DNA from: Kitagawia praeruptora | Taxonomy: Eukaryota > Streptophyta > Magnoliopsida > Apiales > Apiaceae | Assembly: GCA_037693485.1 (NCBI GenBank) | Contig: CM075353.1 | Coordinates: 60,444,501 to 60,508,500, forward strand | Direction of reading: 5' to 3' | DNA length: 64,000 nt | Shown: positions 41,956 to 54,282 of the stretch, piece by piece | How the letters are laid out: every line of letters begins with the position of its first letter | How positions within the stretch are numbered: position 1 is the first letter of the stretch | Program-made: the position numbers and the translations under genes | The notes under the pieces: generated by a model | Seen by the model: the letters and a program-made list of their open reading frames with translations, nothing else | The model's database searches: none | What the model was told of the DNA's origin: nothing

Positions 41956-43901
41956 TTTTTTTTTTTGCTAATTAAATTTTATACCATAAAGGAACAACTG
42001 ATACACATCTAGGGGCATACCCCGCGAAGTCAACATACAGACAAAACAAATGTCATAGCATCATAAAGACACTATACAATCAACATACAAAGAGAACTAG
42101 TTTAAAGTTTAAACTAGTTTAAGCCCACAATATGACCTATGCCAAGTACGAATATTAAAAGTGACCACCCGGCTCGCATCCAAGAATTGTAAGCAACCCT
42201 TGCGGCTAGACATGCACAAGGTTCCGTGTGCAAGTCAACAGTGCACACCTGCAACACCCAGCTACCAAAAGCTGCTTTGTACACACCCTTAGTCCTGTAC
42301 AGACCTTCCAATCTTGACACAAAAAAATAGATCAAGGCAGCATATTCCGCTTGTAAAATCACAAGATTAGGCCACCGAAGCTGACTTTGCAACGGCATAG
42401 TCACCATACTTAAAAAGCGAGTGTTTCTCCTCAAGCTCAAAGACCAAAGAGAGTAAAACACCCAAGCCGGGTCTGCGTCCAATCTGACCATCAAACATTC
42501 AGTATCTTGAAAAGACTTAACATCCAGAATCAATGCCCATCGAGAAAGCACCAGAGCAATCATCTCCACATAAACAATTCGCATAAGCAATCCTGTTTTC
42601 AACAGGTTAAACGCACACCTCCCTTTCTTAGACAAACCATATCGAGCAGCAGATGATGTTGCGCCATTGCGCATTGCAGACCTCAACCCAACTACTTGCA
42701 GCCCCGAAAGAACTGATACAAAATGCATCAAGTCCCACTTTAAAAACCCCCAAGTACTGGCTTGCATCACAGAAATAGGCCAATAACTCTTCTTATCCAA
42801 TCGGGCATTATACACCCTGGTTACATCCATTGACTGTTGAAAAACACCAAACCTCCTGCAATACCATGCATACAATCCCGAAAGCTTCAAAGAATCCAAC
42901 ACCTGCCATTCATCATGAACAACATTCTTTGAACCAAGGCCATAGCCAAACAGCTTTCTAGCATACCACAAACCTGCAGAACCTCTTTGAAGCACTTTGT
43001 CAAGCACCCAGCGAACATCTAAAATATACGATTCATCTTGAAAAGCATCATAAGTTAGCAAATCCACCAACAACCACTCAGTAGAAATGGACAGAACCAG
43101 AGGGGTTCCTCCTTCCTCCTTATGGTGAGTAATAGCATAATTACCCATACACCGAACAGTAAACCCATCATACGCATGATTAACAGCCTCTATTCTTCCC
43201 ACAAGAGTAGCTCCTCTCAAATAAGAGTGAAAGACGATTATACCACCACATGGAAACCTATCATCCACATACAGATCTAGAAACCCACTACGCATTGGCC
43301 CTTTCTCCAGTACCGAAACCACGCCATTCCCAACCTTAGCAGGAACCAGTAGTTCGAAATCAACTAATAAATCCACAACATTGTTATCGTAAACGCAAGG
43401 TTCGAACAAATCACTAAAACAAAACACTGGGAAACCAATCCTTGTTTCCAAGATGAACCCATGAAATTGAGCAATCTTCACATTTTGTTGCAACAAAAAG
43501 TTAGACATATAGAATTCATCCACAGTACATCCACAGATAAAACACCCATCCGCATTCACAGTCCATCCCACAAAATCAAACCTCAAGAGGCTTTTGGGAA
43601 CGGTCTCAACATCATATATGAGTTGTCTCTCAAATTGAAAGCACGAAGTAAACAACCCATCCCATACAATTAATTGCACAACAATATCTGAACCACGAAC
43701 AGAGACGCCCCAGAGGGAGCTACTTAACCAAATTTTCAAGACCCCATCCCATACCGATGACGAGTACTTAAGACCAATATTTCCTTTCGAGAAATCCTCT
43801 TCAACAGCCACATATCCCAAAACCGTTACGGTTTTCCCAGTAGGGCCAGGAGAAGCAAGAACGACTCCATAGACAGCATTCCAACATGAAATAGTCCTCA
43901 C
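41956..43901 (-). mobile_element. PAS12, 5'-truncated M-type passenger retroelement
   Basis: The tail is at 41956-42028. The 3' UTR and last codons match PAS17 (FVLGIG, then TAAACTAGTTTAAA), so both are one subfamily. The conserved leader is absent and no TSD was found, so the 5' end is set at the end of the open frame and is approximate. Confidence 0.75.
42114..43901 (-). CDS. M-type passenger protein, 595 codons open, 5' end uncertain
   Basis: An uninterrupted frame from 43901, beginning VRTISCWNAVYG (GTG, not ATG, so the true N-terminus is probably lost), to FVLGIGHIVGLN and a stop at 42114. Rich in Val, Leu, Phe, Trp and Cys, with no transmembrane pattern I would trust and no known domain. 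Short motifs are CFICGCTVDEF and ACLAARVAYNSW. The absence of stops over 1.8 kb in a hypothesised dead fragment suggests recent insertion. Function unknown. Confidence 0.6.
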   Translation of the reverse strand: MRTISCWNAVYGVVLASPGPTGKTVTVLGYVAVEEDFSKGNIGLKYSSSVWDGVLKIWLSSSLWGVSVRGSDIVVQLIVWDGLFTSCFQFERQLIYDVETVPKSLLRFDFVGWTVNADGCFICGCTVDEFYMSNFLLQQNVKIAQFHGFILETRIGFPVFCFSDLFEPCVYDNNVVDLLVDFELLVPAKVGNGVVSVLEKGPMRSGFLDLYVDDRFPCGGIIVFHSYLRGATLVGRIEAVNHAYDGFTVRCMGNYAITHHKEEGGTPLVLSISTEWLLVDLLTYDAFQDESYILDVRWVLDKVLQRGSAGLWYARKLFGYGLGSKNVVHDEWQVLDSLKLSGLYAWYCRRFGVFQQSMDVTRVYNARLDKKSYWPISVMQASTWGFLKWDLMHFVSVLSGLQVVGLRSAMRNGATSSAARYGLSKKGRCAFNLLKTGLLMRIVYVEMIALVLSRWALILDVKSFQDTECLMVRLDADPAWVFYSLWSLSLRRNTRFLSMVTMPLQSQLRWPNLVILQAEYAALIYFFVSRLEGLYRTKGVYKAAFGSWVLQVCTVDLHTEPCACLAARVAYNSWMRAGWSLLIFVLGIGHIVGLN

Positions 43902-44048
43902 AACTAAAGACCCACACGCACATAACCCTCTAATCGGGTCTGGAGACTTTAAAGAGTGAGATCCACAAGTCTCACATCCATCTGATTCTTGTTATCTTAA
44001 TGAATTTATTGTTTTAACGTCGTGTCATCTCTAGGATTTATAACGCTC

Positions 44049-44060
44049 GCTCTGATACCA
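44049..44060 (-). other. Primer-binding site of an LTR retrotransposon (tRNA-Met type)
   Basis: The minus strand reads TGGTATCAGAGC, the common plant tRNA-Met primer-binding site, 4 nt after TGTTACAG. The LTR would lie at higher coordinates, from 44065. Confidence 0.75.
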
Positions 44061-44064
44061 TTTC

Positions 44065-45059
44065 TGTAACACCCCCAGATCCGAGGTTAGGGATCTGATC
44101 GTTACAGTCTCAATTTCCATCCACAAAATCAACATAAATTAAATTACAACTTTGTGACCCAAACAACAACAACATAAAATACACCCGTTATAGTCCCAGA
44201 GATGAAATCAGAGTAATTACCAAATATTATTAATCACAAGATTGAGTTCTTACAACCCAAAAGATTTATAATTTAGCATTACATACTCTTTGCCATCCAA
44301 TTGTATATGTCATATAATAAATACATTTGATACTCAAATGCTAACAACTAGCCTACCAATAGCTTCCTCTTCAGCAATGGTAGCTAAGACCTCAGCGGTT
44401 AACCCTCTGACGGCTGTCGCCTTCTTGCACCGAGTGCGCTTTGTGCGGGTCATTTGATCTAGCTGTTGTTGTGATATAATACATAAAGCAAGGGTGAGAA
44501 ATAGCTTACCACAAGGAATATATGACCGAACAATAATATATATATATATATATCAAGTCAACAATATCGTTGAAACCATATGCCATGCATTTACGAAGAT
44601 AGTGCCAGCATAATGTAAATGATGAAGTTACAAGGTAACTCAAAAATATATTTCTGGGGAAGTATCTGTTATGTCAAAGGTAAGCAAGATATTGTCATTT
44701 ATCATAAAAGAGGAAATTGCAGAAAATATTGCAATTCTAGATTCAGTCACTTTTTCACCTGCCAACACCGATAGTCTTGCAGAAAATTCCACTTTGACGA
44801 ATGAACTAATTCTGGAGCTTTGACGCGCCAGGAGACATAACATTCACGATGATCAGTCGCAGGTTATGCTCCCCACTTTTGTTCTCTACATGTAGAAGGA
44901 AGCACCGACGGATTTACTTGTCTACCGCCCTCTGGAACCCCCCGGCCAACGGTTGGGCCATTGTTGGATCGGCGCCACTCGGCCACTTATGCGGCTCCTA
45001 GTTCGTATAACATCCATAACTCTGAATCATAAAGTTCGTCCCCCTTTCCCCAAGTATAA
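44065..45059 (-). mobile_element. LTR-like region next to the primer-binding site
   Basis: It starts TGTAACACCCCCAGATCCG (plus strand) at the expected LTR edge. The other LTR end was not identified. It contains an AT microsatellite at about 44537-44556. No gene. Confidence 0.45.
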
Positions 45060-45586
45060 TACTTGTTGATAAGACTCCACAAGGTAGTCTGTTCGCACAA
45101 AATCACGCGAGCGTACGCGGTCACAAGTAATATATAAGGTCAAGTCGAAATTCGTTCCCACAGAGACTGGTTTAGGTTCAATATAGATTTATGCACCTAT
45201 GCAACAATGTATGATTATTATTCACTGCTAAGACAATATCAAAGATGGGTTTTGATTATCTAAATTAACTAAGAAGCAAATTAACAAAACTAAGAATTAA
45301 TTAACTAACGAGAATTTAAATCGAATTACTTATGCAAGAGGAAACATGAGATCCTAACTTCATTAAATACCAAACTACTCATATACGAATCAATGTATGT
45401 GATGGTTATGATATCTGATCAGACAACATGAAACAAGTATAGGCTACCTCTCAGTATACGAATACCAAACTACTCATACATCCATAAAAGAAATAGAAAA
45501 TTGGTAGACACCAATTATGTTTAGACCCTATATCCCTATAAGATTTGAAAACATAACGGTTTAAGCACAAGTTGTCCATTAAGATC
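45060..45586 (+). mobile_element. Non-coding LTR-retrotransposon-like sequence, left part
   Basis: The GCGAGCGTACGCGGTCACAA and GTTCCCACAGAGACTGGTTT motifs resemble the non-coding 3' regions of large plant Ty3 elements (Tat/Ogre type). The sequence continues after PAS13 at 56733. No open frame. Confidence 0.4.
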
Positions 45587-45774
45587 TAATCAAGCCTTCA
45601 CTAATCCACCTTCCTCTTCTTTCCCCTCACCATATTCTCCTATATTTTTTTTTTTTGCTAATTAAAATTTTACACCAAAAGGAACAACTTGATACAAATC
45701 TAGGGGCATACCCCGCGAAATCAACATCAACTAAAACAACTAAACCATCATGACATACTCAATAAACAAATTGA

Positions 45775-48060
45775 TTGATACAAAACCTAGAGGGGAAAGA
45801 AATGAGAGTCGTCTTTTTCTCTCTAGCAAATAACCCTAGCCGCCACTACTCTTAAGCATTTTCTTCACCAGATTTCTCGCAAGCCTTCCTAAATCCACTT
45901 CCTTCTCTTCTTTCACCTTACTCTTAATATTTCTTATATTATTATTTTATGTGCGTCATGGGCTCTCAGTTGTGTTATCTTGGTTGGGATCGCATCTTGT
46001 TCGATCTTACGAGGGATCTGCCAGGTCCTTCGGGGGACTTCCGTGTGGGTTTTCTTCATTTGCAAGTCGATCTTGAGGGTTTTTTACCTTTGAGATGTAG
46101 TGCTATATACAGTGATTTGATAGGAGATTTTGAATTGGAGATCTCAGTGAACGACTCGGCTAATGGGTTTGATTCAAGCCAGGTTATGGAATTGGGGTCA
46201 GCTCAAGGGCTTGCTGGAATTTTAGATCCGAAACATCCTAAGTTGAGGCTAGATGTTTGCTTGTTGAAACATTCCTCTACATCGATTGAGGGATGGTTTG
46301 TTGTTCATGATGGTGTAAAACAAGAAGCTGCTGCCTGTAATGTGTTTGTTAAAATGCTTCATAGTGTTTTTTCAGACTTTCATGAGTTTTTCAAAAGTCT
46401 TAGCACTAGCAATGCTCTCGCTAGTGATGATGGCTTCCTAGTGTTTGACATGCTGCCTCAAAGGGTTTTTGAAGGTTGTATGGATTCTTGGTATGAGGTT
46501 TGTCATGCCATAGAGAGGCTCAATGACTTGGGTGCTCTGTTGCGAGCATTCGTGAATGGTGTTTTGCACATCTCTGATGGGATATTTGTGTGTGGTTTGA
46601 CCAACACTGTTGACCTAGCCTTACAGTTCTATGTCAAGGATGGAGTTATTTATGTTGTTGGAGAGAGTCCTTTCGATGAGACTCAATCTAAGATGGTTCG
46701 GATGGAAGACGGGAGGTTGCTGAAGTATTCGGTCTTTGCTGCTCACATGGTGAAAGTGGTAGTAAAGATGGCGACTGTGGCTTTTTCTAAGGCTGATGTC
46801 GAAGAGGGGAACCTCTTTGGTTGTGAGGATGTGGTTTGTACTTTCGAAAGCATCAGTAGGGATGCTAGTGCAATGGCTGGGGAATCTTGTTGCCCTAAGG
46901 ATATTGGAGTAGCTATTGTTGATGTCTCTATAAATGTTGCTCCAATTTTATTTGTAATTGGTTCTATGAAATGGTCCAAAATGGCTGTAGTGGGTGTCAA
47001 TGAATGTGATGGGTTGAATTGTAGACTTTTAACTCATTCGAATGATAGAATTTGATTGAGAGATGTTGTTCTCTCTATCGAGAACGCATATTTGAAGTTG
47101 GGTATTCAACTTAGTGCAATGATGGGAGCTTGTAGAATTGCAGTTGTGATTATGAAGAGAATTGTAAGCTCAGATGGTGAGTTTCAGGATGTGGTGATTG
47201 GAATTGGTCAGTTTTTCGATTATGTCGTGTTTGACTCTACTGTATGGCGATTTGATTTTATTTCATTTTCGTATCGAGAATTATCCAGGTTCTTAATTTC
47301 CGGGGTATTAAATTTAATCAATGTTATTGGCCAAAGTTGTTTGGTTGAGCTTTGGTGTATCAGAAATGGAGCATATGATGTGGGTCATATTGCTGGGTTA
47401 TTCAGGTTGATTGCTGATTGGCTAGATGGGGTCAATTTTAATTGTGGAAAATGGAATGTAGTGGATTATGTCAGTGGGTGTTATCTTTGCAAGGATGCAG
47501 GTGAAAATGACGATGGTGATCAGTCCTCTGTGACTGTTGATGGTCTTTTAAATGATGAGGGTTGCTTTGAACCTTGTTGTGCGCTTAGGCGAAATCTGGG
47601 ATGTCATATGGGCATTATTCATCAGCTGGGTGTTGGTTCTCCTTCCAATGAAAAGTTAGCCGATAAGGTGCTTTTTTGGAGGCCAACTCTCATGCAGTGG
47701 ATACATGATGAGGGCAGTCACGGCACTGCTCTATTGGTTAGTTTTGTCCATTTCATGAATGCCACGAGGAGTGATCTTGCGGATGCAGAGGGTAGACCTC
47801 TTAAGAGTCCTGCTGGGGATGCAAATGAAGACGATGCCAGGGTAGGCCTTGGCTGGTACAAGCCTGAAGACTAGGGGAGGTAGCACCTAGGTGTTTTTTG
47901 TTGGTTGGTGACGAACATTGTGTTTATGTTCGGTTTTAGTTGATCGTTCCGATTAGGGAACGTTTGGTTTTGTAATATTTGTTTATTTCGCGGGGTATGC
48001 CCCTAGATCTGTCAAAGTTGTTCCTTTATGGTATAAAATTTTAATTAGCAAAAAAAAAAA
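45775..48060 (+). mobile_element. PAS15, complete M-type passenger retroelement
   Basis: The TSD AACAAATTGA is at 45765-45774 and 48061-48070, in the 3' UTR of PAS14. ATGAGAGTCG starts at 45802 after 27 extra nt. The tail is at 47990-48060. Confidence 0.93.
45949..47874 (+). pseudogene. M-type passenger protein, one nonsense codon
   Basis: A single frame of 642 codons runs from ATG 45949 (a second ATG at codon 4 gives MGSQLCYLGWD, comparable to MGSICSCLYYV in PAS14) to TAG at 47872. The only lesion is TGA at 47053. N-terminal part has LPGPSGDFRVGFLHLQVDL; the C-terminus is GLGWYKPED. Hydrophobic and Val/Cys-rich, no known domain. PAS8 carries the last 115 codons nearly unchanged. Confidence 0.7.
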
Positions 48061-49016
48061 AACAAATTGAGTCAACAACCAAACTAGAAAGTTTAAAATA
48101 AACTAGCGCCCACCAATCTCAATAGGAGACCAAACACCTGTCTCACAAAAGCCATAGAGTAAAAATTGTGCATAAATCTGTCTAAAGATACCACTATCAA
48201 ATAAGTGGTCCCAAGAGTTGCGTTCAAAGTGGCCTCCCTCGGTCACTCTCCCGTGCATAAGCTTCAAATTGGTCCATCGGTCTTTATCCTTCAAGCCTTC
48301 ATCCTTGTTAACCACAGCATTTATACAAATGTCGAGGACAATCCCCTACACCTCCATGTCTTCTCCCACGCTCATCTGCACCTTGCCATCCTCAATAGTA
48401 GCCCGAGAAAAGGAAGTGACCAGTGAAACCTGGACCTCGTAGCCAATAAGCACCTTCGCTGCATTGCAGAAAACCCCATCCTTGTAGAAATCACCATCTA
48501 TATAGGGATCACCAATAAACTCCTCACCCTTGTGCAGCACAATCACTTCAGTGAATCTGCAGACACCCTCCCTCGAAGAGATTATTTCCAACAGATAAAT
48601 CATTTTCTACACTGCCCGAGTCTGATGGAGTCTTTGTGACTTGACGTGCTCACCATAATCAGTAGTAACCCTATTAATCCTTGATGTATAGAACCAACCC
48701 TCAAAGCTATCAAAAGCCAACAGTTCCTCCGAAATGTCCTCTATAATCACCTCCTCAACTCTGTTCTCATATCTTCTCTGATCATTGGAGTTCAGGGCCT
48801 ACCACTCCACATCAAGTAAACTCATATAATCCAACGAAATGGGACCAAATACGACTGAGCAAACTGTATGGCTGTAAACATACACCTGCACATCGTCCAC
48901 ATAGTTAAGCATTCGAGTGCCCATTCGAACCCAACATCTATTCAGCGCGTCTATAACCAAGGCAGGTTCCATATATAACTCAGCCCCCTGAACATTAACA
49001 TGTTCCAGGAGATGGT

Positions 49017-49058
49017 CATCTCTTCCAAGGGTATAAAAAATATCCCTTGGAAGAGATG
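49017..49058. repeat. 15-bp perfect inverted repeat at the PAS16 5' junction
   Basis: CATCTCTTCCAAGGG (49017-49031) faces CCCTTGGAAGAGATG (49044-49058) across 12 nt. The left arm and CCCTT are PAS14 sequence, shown by the restored reading frame. GGAAGAGATG is the first 10 nt of the insert and appears to be an inverted copy of the target. Confidence 0.85.
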
Positions 49059-49395
49059 CAAGACAGTCCTGCTCTTACTGATGTTTGCTGGAACCGGACA
49101 ATGACTAATTGTGCTGAGATGACCATGCGAGTGGGGGATCCTATTTGGTTTGCCACGCTGAGGAAAGGCCTGCTGATTAGAATTCTAGGATGTGAACCGG
49201 GAGGTTCCACTGTCTTTTTTGGCATTGTTATGACTTGTATCTAATCTAGCATAGCTAGATGGTCTTTAAGCTGACTCGATTTAGTAATTGAGTATGTTAT
49301 GATGTTTTAGCTGGATGTTGATTCGCGGGGTTTGCCCCTAGATTTGTAAAAGTTGTTCCTTTTGGTATAAAATTGTAATTAGCAAAAAAAAAAAA
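49049..49395 (+). mobile_element. PAS16, short 5'-truncated passenger retroelement
   Basis: The TSD ATCCCTT is at 49042-49048 and 49396-49402, in the PAS14 ORF. The remnant ORF (to 49244) contains LLIRILGCEPGGSTVFF, sharing RILGCEPGG with PAS2. The tail at 49325-49395 has one change (GGGGTTTGCCCC). A palindrome marks its 5' junction. Confidence 0.85.
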
Positions 49396-49697
49396 ATCCC
49401 TTAACTGGATAGCTTTCCATATTGCTAGACTGCACCCCATTCTTATAATTTCCACATAGAAGACTGCTCCTCTAGAGTTGTTGGCATCATTTGGAACCAA
49501 ATCCACTTCATGATCAACTCCATCAGTTCGTAGATCCCGAACTGTCCAAGTTTTAACTTTGCAGCAAAAGTTTTGGGATGACCCAACAGCCAACATAAAA
49601 CTACTATCGACTAAGCAAAATGCCCAGTCATGACCATATTGCAATAACCATAAAATAATACTTAACTCATAAACCGAGCTCATTCCCTTCAAATCTT

Positions 49698-52600
49698 TTT
49701 TTTTTTTTTTGCTAATTAAATTTTTATACCAAAGGAAAATGATTACATCTCTAGGGGCATACCCCGCGATAAATAATACATCTGCCTAACAGAACAACAT
49801 GGAGAAAAAAGCTAGAAAACTAGCAGTCAACAAGCCACGGTCCACAAGACCTGGAGGAAAACAACAACTACAGCAAATGAACTAAAAACAGCATAAGAAC
49901 AAGGGTTGGGTCTTCTCGGGCCCATTTTTTAAAGGAAGAACAAGTAAAAAGTTTTTCCTTCACAATGGCTTTTACGTTCGAAATGAGCACGGTAGAGGGA
50001 TGTCCTGGGCCAGTATTATGGCTTCTGAAATTTCTCTCCTTCCACAAACTGTAAACACATGTCGTCAGGTAAGTACCAGCAATGGCCTTAAGCTTTGCAT
50101 TAAGAGAACATCGAAAGAAATCACCCCGCTGCCTGCAAGCCCAATCCGCATGGAGTGGAAAGGGAATGAATCTCATTACTAGGGAGGAAAAAGGACAAGT
50201 AGTGAGCAGGTGACTAATTGACTCAACATCTGTTCCACAAAGAGTGCACACAGGATCAACATTCATGCCAAACATGACCATACGCTCCTTAGTGAGCAGC
50301 CTATTTCTCACTGCAAGCCAAGTGACAAAAGAGCACTTTGGGATGTTGAGAGAATTCCACACTAGGTCGCTCCAATCAGCAGGTTGACCCAAGTCACGAA
50401 TAGAGGCCCAAATAGATGCCAGTTTGACAAGCTTTGGCATGAGTCCATCCCAAGTGATGCAATCCCTGTCATGAAGTTGTACCATACTAGCCCTGTTTCT
50501 GACTTCAATGACATCCATGTGATTTGATTGAGGGAGATGCCATACCCCATTGTTAAGATACGTCCCAATACTAACCATACTAGATGATTCAGCCGTAGAG
50601 ATCACAGAAGGAGAGACAAGAGCCAGGGGCTATTTATTTGCCCATGGATCATGCCAAAAAAGAAAATTAGAGTTCACTCAAACTTCAAAACTAAGAAAGT
50701 TCATCGCCTGGTGCCTAGCATTAAAAATTTTCCTTGCAATCCAACTACACCTGTACGGCATCTTTGCAGTCCAGAAACCCTTATTACGAATCAGCACCTT
50801 ATGAAACCAAGAAATCCAAAGAGAGTCAGCAGAGGGTTGGAGCAGGCGCCAGAGCTGATGTAACACGGCTGCCTGGTTCCATTCAAAGAGGTTTTTAATC
50901 CCCAACCCCCCCTCACTTTTTGGTTTACAACAATCTTCCCATCCTACTTTGTAGTCACACCTACCCGATTCCTTATAGAATCCTCCCCAAAGGAATTTAA
51001 AGAACAAACTGTTGATCTTCTTTAAGATAGCCTTGGGAAGAAAGATATACATGCTCCAGTAGCCAACAATACTAGCCATGATCGCTTTAATCAGCATCAA
51101 GCAGCCAGCAAAATTGAGAAATCTCACCATCCACGATTCCACCTTCTTGCAAAGCTTGGCCACCAAGGAGGAGCATTCCCTGCTATTGAGTTTACCAGTA
51201 ATGAGAGGCAACCCTAGGTACGTGATTCTCTCTGACATTCGCAAAAAAGCACACTGACTTATCAATACTAGGAACCAGGTTAGAACAGTTGGAGAACATA
51301 GAAACCCCCTCCATAAGAGTAACAACGGAAGATTCATCACCATGACTGAATAGGAAAACGTCATCAGCAAAGATAATGTGGTGCAAGTCGACTTGCTTTG
51401 TTCGCCAATGGAATTTGAAATCAGAACCATCAATAGATTTGTTAAGACATGCTGTAAAGACTTCCATGGCCATCACAAAAAGATAAGGAGAGATGGGGTC
51501 TCCCTGTCTTAAGCCCGATTTGCCCTTGAAAAAACCCTCCAAACTACCATTTAGCTTTACAGAGAACATCGTGGAGGTGATACACACCTTAACCCAATCA
51601 ATAAACCTTGGAGGGAAACCCATTTTGTGAAGAACTTGGAATATAAAACTCCAATTCAAAGAGTCAAAGGCCTTGTGGATGTCAAGTTTGATTGCACATC
51701 GAGCCTGGCCAGAATTCCGGTTGTAACCTTTGCAAAGGGCTTGGGCCAGAAAAATGTTATCACCAATGGACCTTTTGGCCACAAAAGCAGACTGGTTTGG
51801 AGAAATCAAACTGGGCATAACCCCCTTGAGTCTAGCTGCAATCATCTTAGAGATACACTTATAAAGCACATTGCAACAAGATATGGGGCGAAAGTGTTGC
51901 ATCTGGGATGGGTTTTGGTGCTTTGGAACCAGGCAAATTGAAGCAGCATTAATAATCTTAGGCAAAACAAGGGAATCAAAGAAATACAGAATACCTCTTG
52001 TGACATCAGGGCCCACAATGTGCCAGGTGGCCAAATAGAACTCCACCGAAAACCCATCAGGACCAGGGCTTTTGTTTTTGCCCATCTTTTTTAAAGTGGT
52101 AAACACATCAGCCTCCGTGAACGGCCGATCAATTAGGCCAACCTGATTTTCATTCAGCTTAGGAATATGCAAATCCGCAGGGATTTGGCGAACCACACTT
52201 TGTTGGCCAAGCAAGTTTTTGTAGTAGTCCACCGCTATAGAGGCCATCCCCTCATGAGATGTTACAGGATCACCATTCGAGTCACTAAGAGACACCACCT
52301 TATTCACATTCCACCTTCCTCTACAGGCATTGAAAAAGAATTTGTTATTGTTATCCCCATTCTTAAGCCAGTTAACCCTCGACTTTTGCTTGAGGAAACA
52401 TTCCTCCAAATGCAGAGCTTTGGTGAAGGCATCAATCAATCTCTTTTCTTCCTCAAACTGAGCCAAGGACGGCCTAAGAGGAAGCCCTTTTTGAAATCTC
52501 AACAGGTCCTGCCTAGTGTCATTCACCACCTGATGAAGATTTCCCACCGAGGTGTTTAGCCCTTTAATTGCCAGCTTTACTCTCTTTAACTTTGAGGTTA

Positions 52601-53215
52601 GAATAAACCAGGGATCACCGGATACCTGGTCCTCCCATGCCTGCTGGACCAAAGGAATGAATCTCTGATCATTAATCAAATAGTTGAAAAACTGAAAAGG
52701 TTTCTTGACCACGGGACACTCCAAACCTAGGGTAGTCAGAGCAGGGCAATGGTCTGAAAGCCCTCTAGGTAAGAAGTCTGTGTAGGAGGAGGGAAACACA
52801 TTATGCCAGGCAGCATTTACCAGAACTCTATCCAACTTTCTATATTTCGGATTGTGGATGTTGCAGTCCCACCAGGTAAGCACATTTCCAATACTTCGGA
52901 GGTCCGTGATGCCTAAAGCAAGCACAAAATCCTTAAAGTCAGTCATATCCATGGTCCATTGATTGTTACCTCCAAGTTTCTCCTCTGTTCGAAGACAGGT
53001 ATTAAGATCCCCAGAAATTACCCATGCATCATTAGTCAAAGTCCTCGAGGCCTGAGACAAGTCGGACCAAAGAATTCTCCTCTCAATGTCATCATTCGAG
53101 CCATAAACAAAAGAGACAACAAAGCTAATATTGTGCTGCAGCAATAGAACTGTGCATGTGATATGCTGGGCACTAGAGGCTAGCACCGTAACCTTCCAAA
53201 AATCTGGGTTCCACC
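49698..53215 (-). mobile_element. LINE-A3, 5'-truncated within ORF2
   Basis: The 17-bp TSD CATTCCCTTCAAATCTT is at 49681-49697 and 53216-53232, in the PAS14 ORF. The tail is at 49698-49768. The sequence is very similar to LINE-A2 throughout. Confidence 0.95.
49868..53215 (-). pseudogene. LINE-A3 ORF2, truncated and mutated
   Basis: It begins in the endonuclease domain (GWNPDFWKV). Reverse transcriptase motifs are present (KLDIHKAFDS, GLRQGDPISPY, FADDVFLFSH). A deletion of about 53 nt near 51225 relative to LINE-A2 shifts the frame, and further stops lie near 50680 (TGA for Gly) and 50628 (TAG for Lys). It keeps the TGG that is TAG in LINE-A2, so the LINE-A2 stop arose in that copy or its lineage. 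Confidence 0.92.
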
Positions 53216-54282
53216 CATTCCCTTCAAATCTTCATCTTTAAACAAGAAGAGGCAAGACATGTACCTGAGTTGAAACACCCCAGGATCACCAGGCATAGAA
53301 TATTTACAATCATATCTGCCTATGTCATTCATACATCCGCACAGTAAATGTAGCACCGTAGTGACATCGTCATTTTCATTAAAATTGTACCCAGGACGAA
53401 AAGGTCCGACCACACAAACTAGGGAGCCTTTTAAAGCAACCGTTGGAGAAGCTTGCTGAGAAAATACAAACGACCCTTTATGGGACAATTTGACGAACAC
53501 ATAGTGGACAGAGAGCCACTCAACATCATATGAGGACAAAAGACAACACTCAGGTCGTAGCTTTCCATCTCCATAATTTAGCCCATAATCCAAATACCCC
53601 CTGGGCTACATCTTGACTGAGGTTATACCAACTATAACCATCCCCGAATCGCTGTTTACGCGGCGCTCCTTCAAGATTCCCTTGTGAAACGCTGCGCCCA
53701 AAACCAAAATAGATTTGTCACACACATGGACAAACCCATCAAGAGACCCAATACATGTTGGACTTTCCGAAAGTGCCATCTTGCTTATCCCAACTATAAG
53801 ATAAGTCAGGAGACCCGACAACATACAGTTCGTAGAAAACCGTAGTATGGGTGAACTCATCAAATCACAGCTTGTAGGTCTTAGATCCATTACGAAATTA
53901 TGCATAATATCACACAGTCGATTAACCTCCATGGACACATCCATCTCCATAGAAGGCTTGGACACAAGTCCATCTTTAAAATCCACAAAAGTGGGCACCC
54001 CAAGAGTCAATCTTCTCACGTAATAGAGACACGAACAAATAGAACCCATTAATAAATATAAGAAATTTGGTGTTTTAGGTGGAGGTAAGGGAAGAGAGGT
54101 GGATTTAGGAAGGTAGTATGATCTGATGAATTTAGGGTGAAGATTAGGCTGAAAATTCATGGCGGCTAGGTGGGTTTTAGAGAGAAGTTAGAGAGAAGCT
54201 AGAGAAAACGACTCTCATCTAAAATTTTCTTTCCCATCCTATATTTCTTATATCTATTATTAATTGTAGTTTCTTTTAGAAG

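Larger units (their letters stand above)
48103..54049 (-). pseudogene. M-type passenger protein, four nonsense codons, split by PAS16 and LINE-A3
   Basis: The start is ATG 54049 (MGSICSCLYYVRRLTLGVP). With LINE-A3 (49698-53215) and PAS16 (49049-49395) removed, one TSD each, a single frame of about 685 codons runs to the stop at 48103 without any frameshift. In-frame stops are at 53606, 48799, 48607 and 48346. The frame continues cleanly across both insertions (DLKGMSSVYELS and IQLRDIFYTLGRDDH), which proves the reconstruction. No known domain. Confidence 0.72.
45658..54236 (-). mobile_element. PAS14, complete M-type passenger retroelement containing PAS15, PAS16 and LINE-A3
   Basis: The TSD TCCTATATTT is at 45648-45657 and 54237-54246, in the leader of PAS13. 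On the minus strand ATGAGAGTCG starts at 54218 after about 18 extra nt. The tail is at 45658-45718. Without its three guests it is about 2.4 kb. Confidence 0.9.

Noticed and set aside
44537..44556. AT repeat as a promoter TATA region
   Set aside because: It is a simple microsatellite with no gene following it.
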